Origin: Massilia mucilaginosa
Lineage (GTDB): Bacteria; Pseudomonadota; Gammaproteobacteria; Burkholderiales; Burkholderiaceae_D
Length of the DNA stretch: 64,000 bases
Direction: 5' to 3'
Assembly (NCBI RefSeq): GCF_011682145.1
Contig: NZ_WHJH01000013.1
Coordinates: forward strand, 1-64,000
Below are positions 63,124-64,000 of this stretch, in pieces. The first letter of the stretch is position 1, and each line of letters opens with the position of its first letter. Made by a program: the position numbers and the translations under genes. Under the pieces are notes generated by a model. That model was not told where the DNA came from. It saw nothing but the letters and a program-made list of their open reading frames with translations, and did no database searches.

Positions 63124-63789
63124 TCACAGGCCGCGTTCGAGCACGGTCAGGGTTTTTCTCAGCGCCGCTTTCAGGCGATACAGCTGGGCCGGGCGGTGCG
63201 CGCCGGCCGCTTCGAACTGGCCGTCGACCGGGTCGAGTATGTCCATCTCGCTCATTTTACGGCGAAAACTGACTTTGTTGAGGGTTTCGCCGAGCAGCAG
63301 CTCATATAGCCGCTGCAATTGCGGCAGGGTGAAGGTGTCGCCCGCCAGGAAGCAGGGCAGGGAGGAATACTGGCTCTTGTTGCGCAGGCGTTCGAGCGCG
63401 GTGTCGATGATCGCGTTGTGGTCGAACGGCAGGGTACCCAGTTGCGACAGGGGCACGACATGCACCGCCGCGTCCGTGCGCGCCGCCAGCCGTTCGTACG
63501 GCACCAGCGCGTAGTGCGCCACCGACACCGACCAGCCGCGCGGATCGCGCGTGGCGCCCGAGAACGTGGCCAGTTGCTCAAGGTAGGGGGCGACGATGCC
63601 GGTTTTGTTCTTGATGACGCGCATGGCGGCGTCGTAGGCGCTCAGGTCGTCTTCAGGATGCACGTAGCCGCCGGGAATGGCCAGCGCGCCCTGGAACGGC
63701 TCGTTTTCCCGCCGCAACAGCACTGCCGCAAGTTCGTCGCCGAGCAGGGTGAGCAGCACGATATCGACAGTGCAGATGACCGCGCTCAT
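63124..63789 (-). CDS. NrtR-like Nudix / winged-helix regulator of NAD metabolism
   Basis: 221 residues from MSAVICTVDIVLLTLLGDEL. The Nudix domain (about 1-140) has IPGGYVHPEDDLSAYDAAMRVIKNKTGI: the hydrolytic REUxEE helix is replaced by RVIKNK, so catalysis is unlikely. The C-terminal 80 residues form a winged helix (LPQLQRLYELLLGETLNKVSFRRKMSEMDILDPV). This is the NrtR layout: a repressor that binds ADP-ribose. It is divergent from a nicotinamidase-type gene. The ATG at 63789 overlaps the stop of a 16-codon leader (ATGA); longer starts (GTG 63858) lack a binding site. Confidence 0.8.
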   Translation of the reverse strand: MSAVICTVDIVLLTLLGDELAAVLLRRENEPFQGALAIPGGYVHPEDDLSAYDAAMRVIKNKTGIVAPYLEQLATFSGATRDPRGWSVSVAHYALVPYERLAARTDAAVHVVPLSQLGTLPFDHNAIIDTALERLRNKSQYSSLPCFLAGDTFTLPQLQRLYELLLGETLNKVSFRRKMSEMDILDPVDGQFEAAGAHRPAQLYRLKAALRKTLTVLERGL

Positions 63790-63837
63790 GCTGTCCGCAC
63801 CAACTGGAAGTTGCTCAAAATTAACTTCAACACCATG
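63786..63837 (-). CDS. 16-codon leader peptide coupled to the NrtR-like gene
   Basis: ATG at 63837 has an AAGGAG ribosome binding site 7 bases upstream, the only good one in the region. It encodes MVLKLILSNFQLVRTA and stops on a TGA that overlaps the regulator's ATG. It may drive translation of the regulator by coupling. Alternatively it is the true start of the gene with a frame error, but the regulator's family-typical start argues against that. Confidence 0.5.
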
Positions 63838-63882
63838 GGTTTCTCCTTCATTGGTCACGACCGCTTGCGGCTGAACAAATTA

Positions 63883-63900
63883 TTGCATAGTTAGTTGCAA
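63883..63900. promoter_or_regulatory. Inverted repeat in the nrtR/pncA intergenic region
   Basis: TTGCA (63883-63887) and TGCAA (63896-63900) form an inverted repeat with an 8-base spacer in the 115-base region between the divergent genes, a candidate operator of the NrtR-like regulator. A CTTGTC/GACAAG repeat (63922-63949) overlaps the ribosome binding site of the next gene. Confidence 0.4.
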
Positions 63901-63952
63901 AAGTAAATTAAGTGGCTTATGCTTGTCGTACTGTACTCAAAAGGACAAGGAT

Positions 63953-64000
63953 ATGAAACGCAACCTGCACCTGCTCGTGATTGATCCGCAAAACGATTTC
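63953..64000 (+). CDS. Nicotinamidase / isochorismatase-type hydrolase (N-terminal fragment)
   Basis: Only 16 codons are in the window: MKRNLHLLVIDPQNDF. The LLVIDPQNDF segment is the hallmark start of the cysteine-hydrolase (PncA/isochorismatase) fold, with the catalytic Asp in VIDPQNDF. AAGGAC precedes the ATG at 63953. Divergent from an NrtR-like regulator, a nicotinamidase (NAD salvage) is the most likely identity. The rest lies beyond the window end. Confidence 0.7.
   Translation, partial: MKRNLHLLVIDPQNDF

Noticed and set aside
63838-63858. N-terminal extension of the NrtR-like protein to GTG 63858
   Set aside because: No ribosome binding site; the family starts at MSAVICTVDIVLL and a good site serves the overlapping leader instead.

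Overview
The window is high-GC chromosomal DNA of a proteobacterium. The gene families, codon use and gene content (two-gene cyanophycin pathway, PaoABC-type aldehyde oxidoreductase, FNR-type boxes before usp and hsp20, many GGDEF proteins) fit a betaproteobacterium of the Oxalobacteraceae (Massilia/Duganella/Janthinobacterium type). That placement is inference; there is no rRNA, tRNA or CRISPR array in the window.

Layout. 1-202: right end of an IS66-type insertion sequence. 308-2216: two TPR proteins. 2416-22663: a compact flagellar locus. It has one 25-gene co-oriented block on the minus strand (fliQ-fliR-flhB-flhA-flgF-flgG-flgA-flgH-flgI-flgB-flgC-fliE-fliF-[fliG slot]-fliI-fliJ-fliK-flgD-flgE-[fliM-like]-fliN-fliO-fliP-fliA-unknown) plus a convergent fliH. 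Export gate, ATPase, rod, rings and hook are encoded. Filament, hook-filament junction, stators, FliL and FlgM are not; FliG is replaced by a small unrecognised protein, and the FliM-like protein lacks a CheY-binding N-terminus. 23159-25828: a GAF/PAS/GGDEF cyclase. 26110-30461: a Fur-box-preceded iron-uptake operon ending in a TonB-dependent receptor. 30698-34301: an accessory patch (nucleotidyltransferase-like protein with a coupled partner, SUKH protein, EF-Tu-domain-2-like protein, DUF4261 protein). 34445-37741: a secreted beta-propeller/amidohydrolase. 38704-42574: paoABC. 42694-44186: usp and hsp20, each behind an FNR-like box. 44666-46093: RtcB family ligase.

48150-55087 is a cyanophycin locus on the minus strand: isoaspartyl peptidase, a haem-oxygenase-like diiron protein, a HemK-like methyltransferase, cyanophycinase and cyanophycin synthetase. 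Synthesis and both degradation steps lie together with two enzymes that have no known place in the pathway. 57253-60410: a TetR repressor (with a small coupled partner) divergent from an MFS exporter and ribB, with two copies of CGAG-N6-CTCG in the divergent promoter. 60526-62118: membrane diguanylate cyclase. 62438-62989: KptA. 63124-64000: an NrtR-like Nudix/wHTH regulator, translationally coupled to a 16-codon leader, divergent from a nicotinamidase-type gene cut by the window end.

The most unusual material is the flagellar locus (a complete export and hook-basal-body set with a non-canonical or absent rotor) and the cyanophycin operon carrying a diiron oxidase and methyltransferase.
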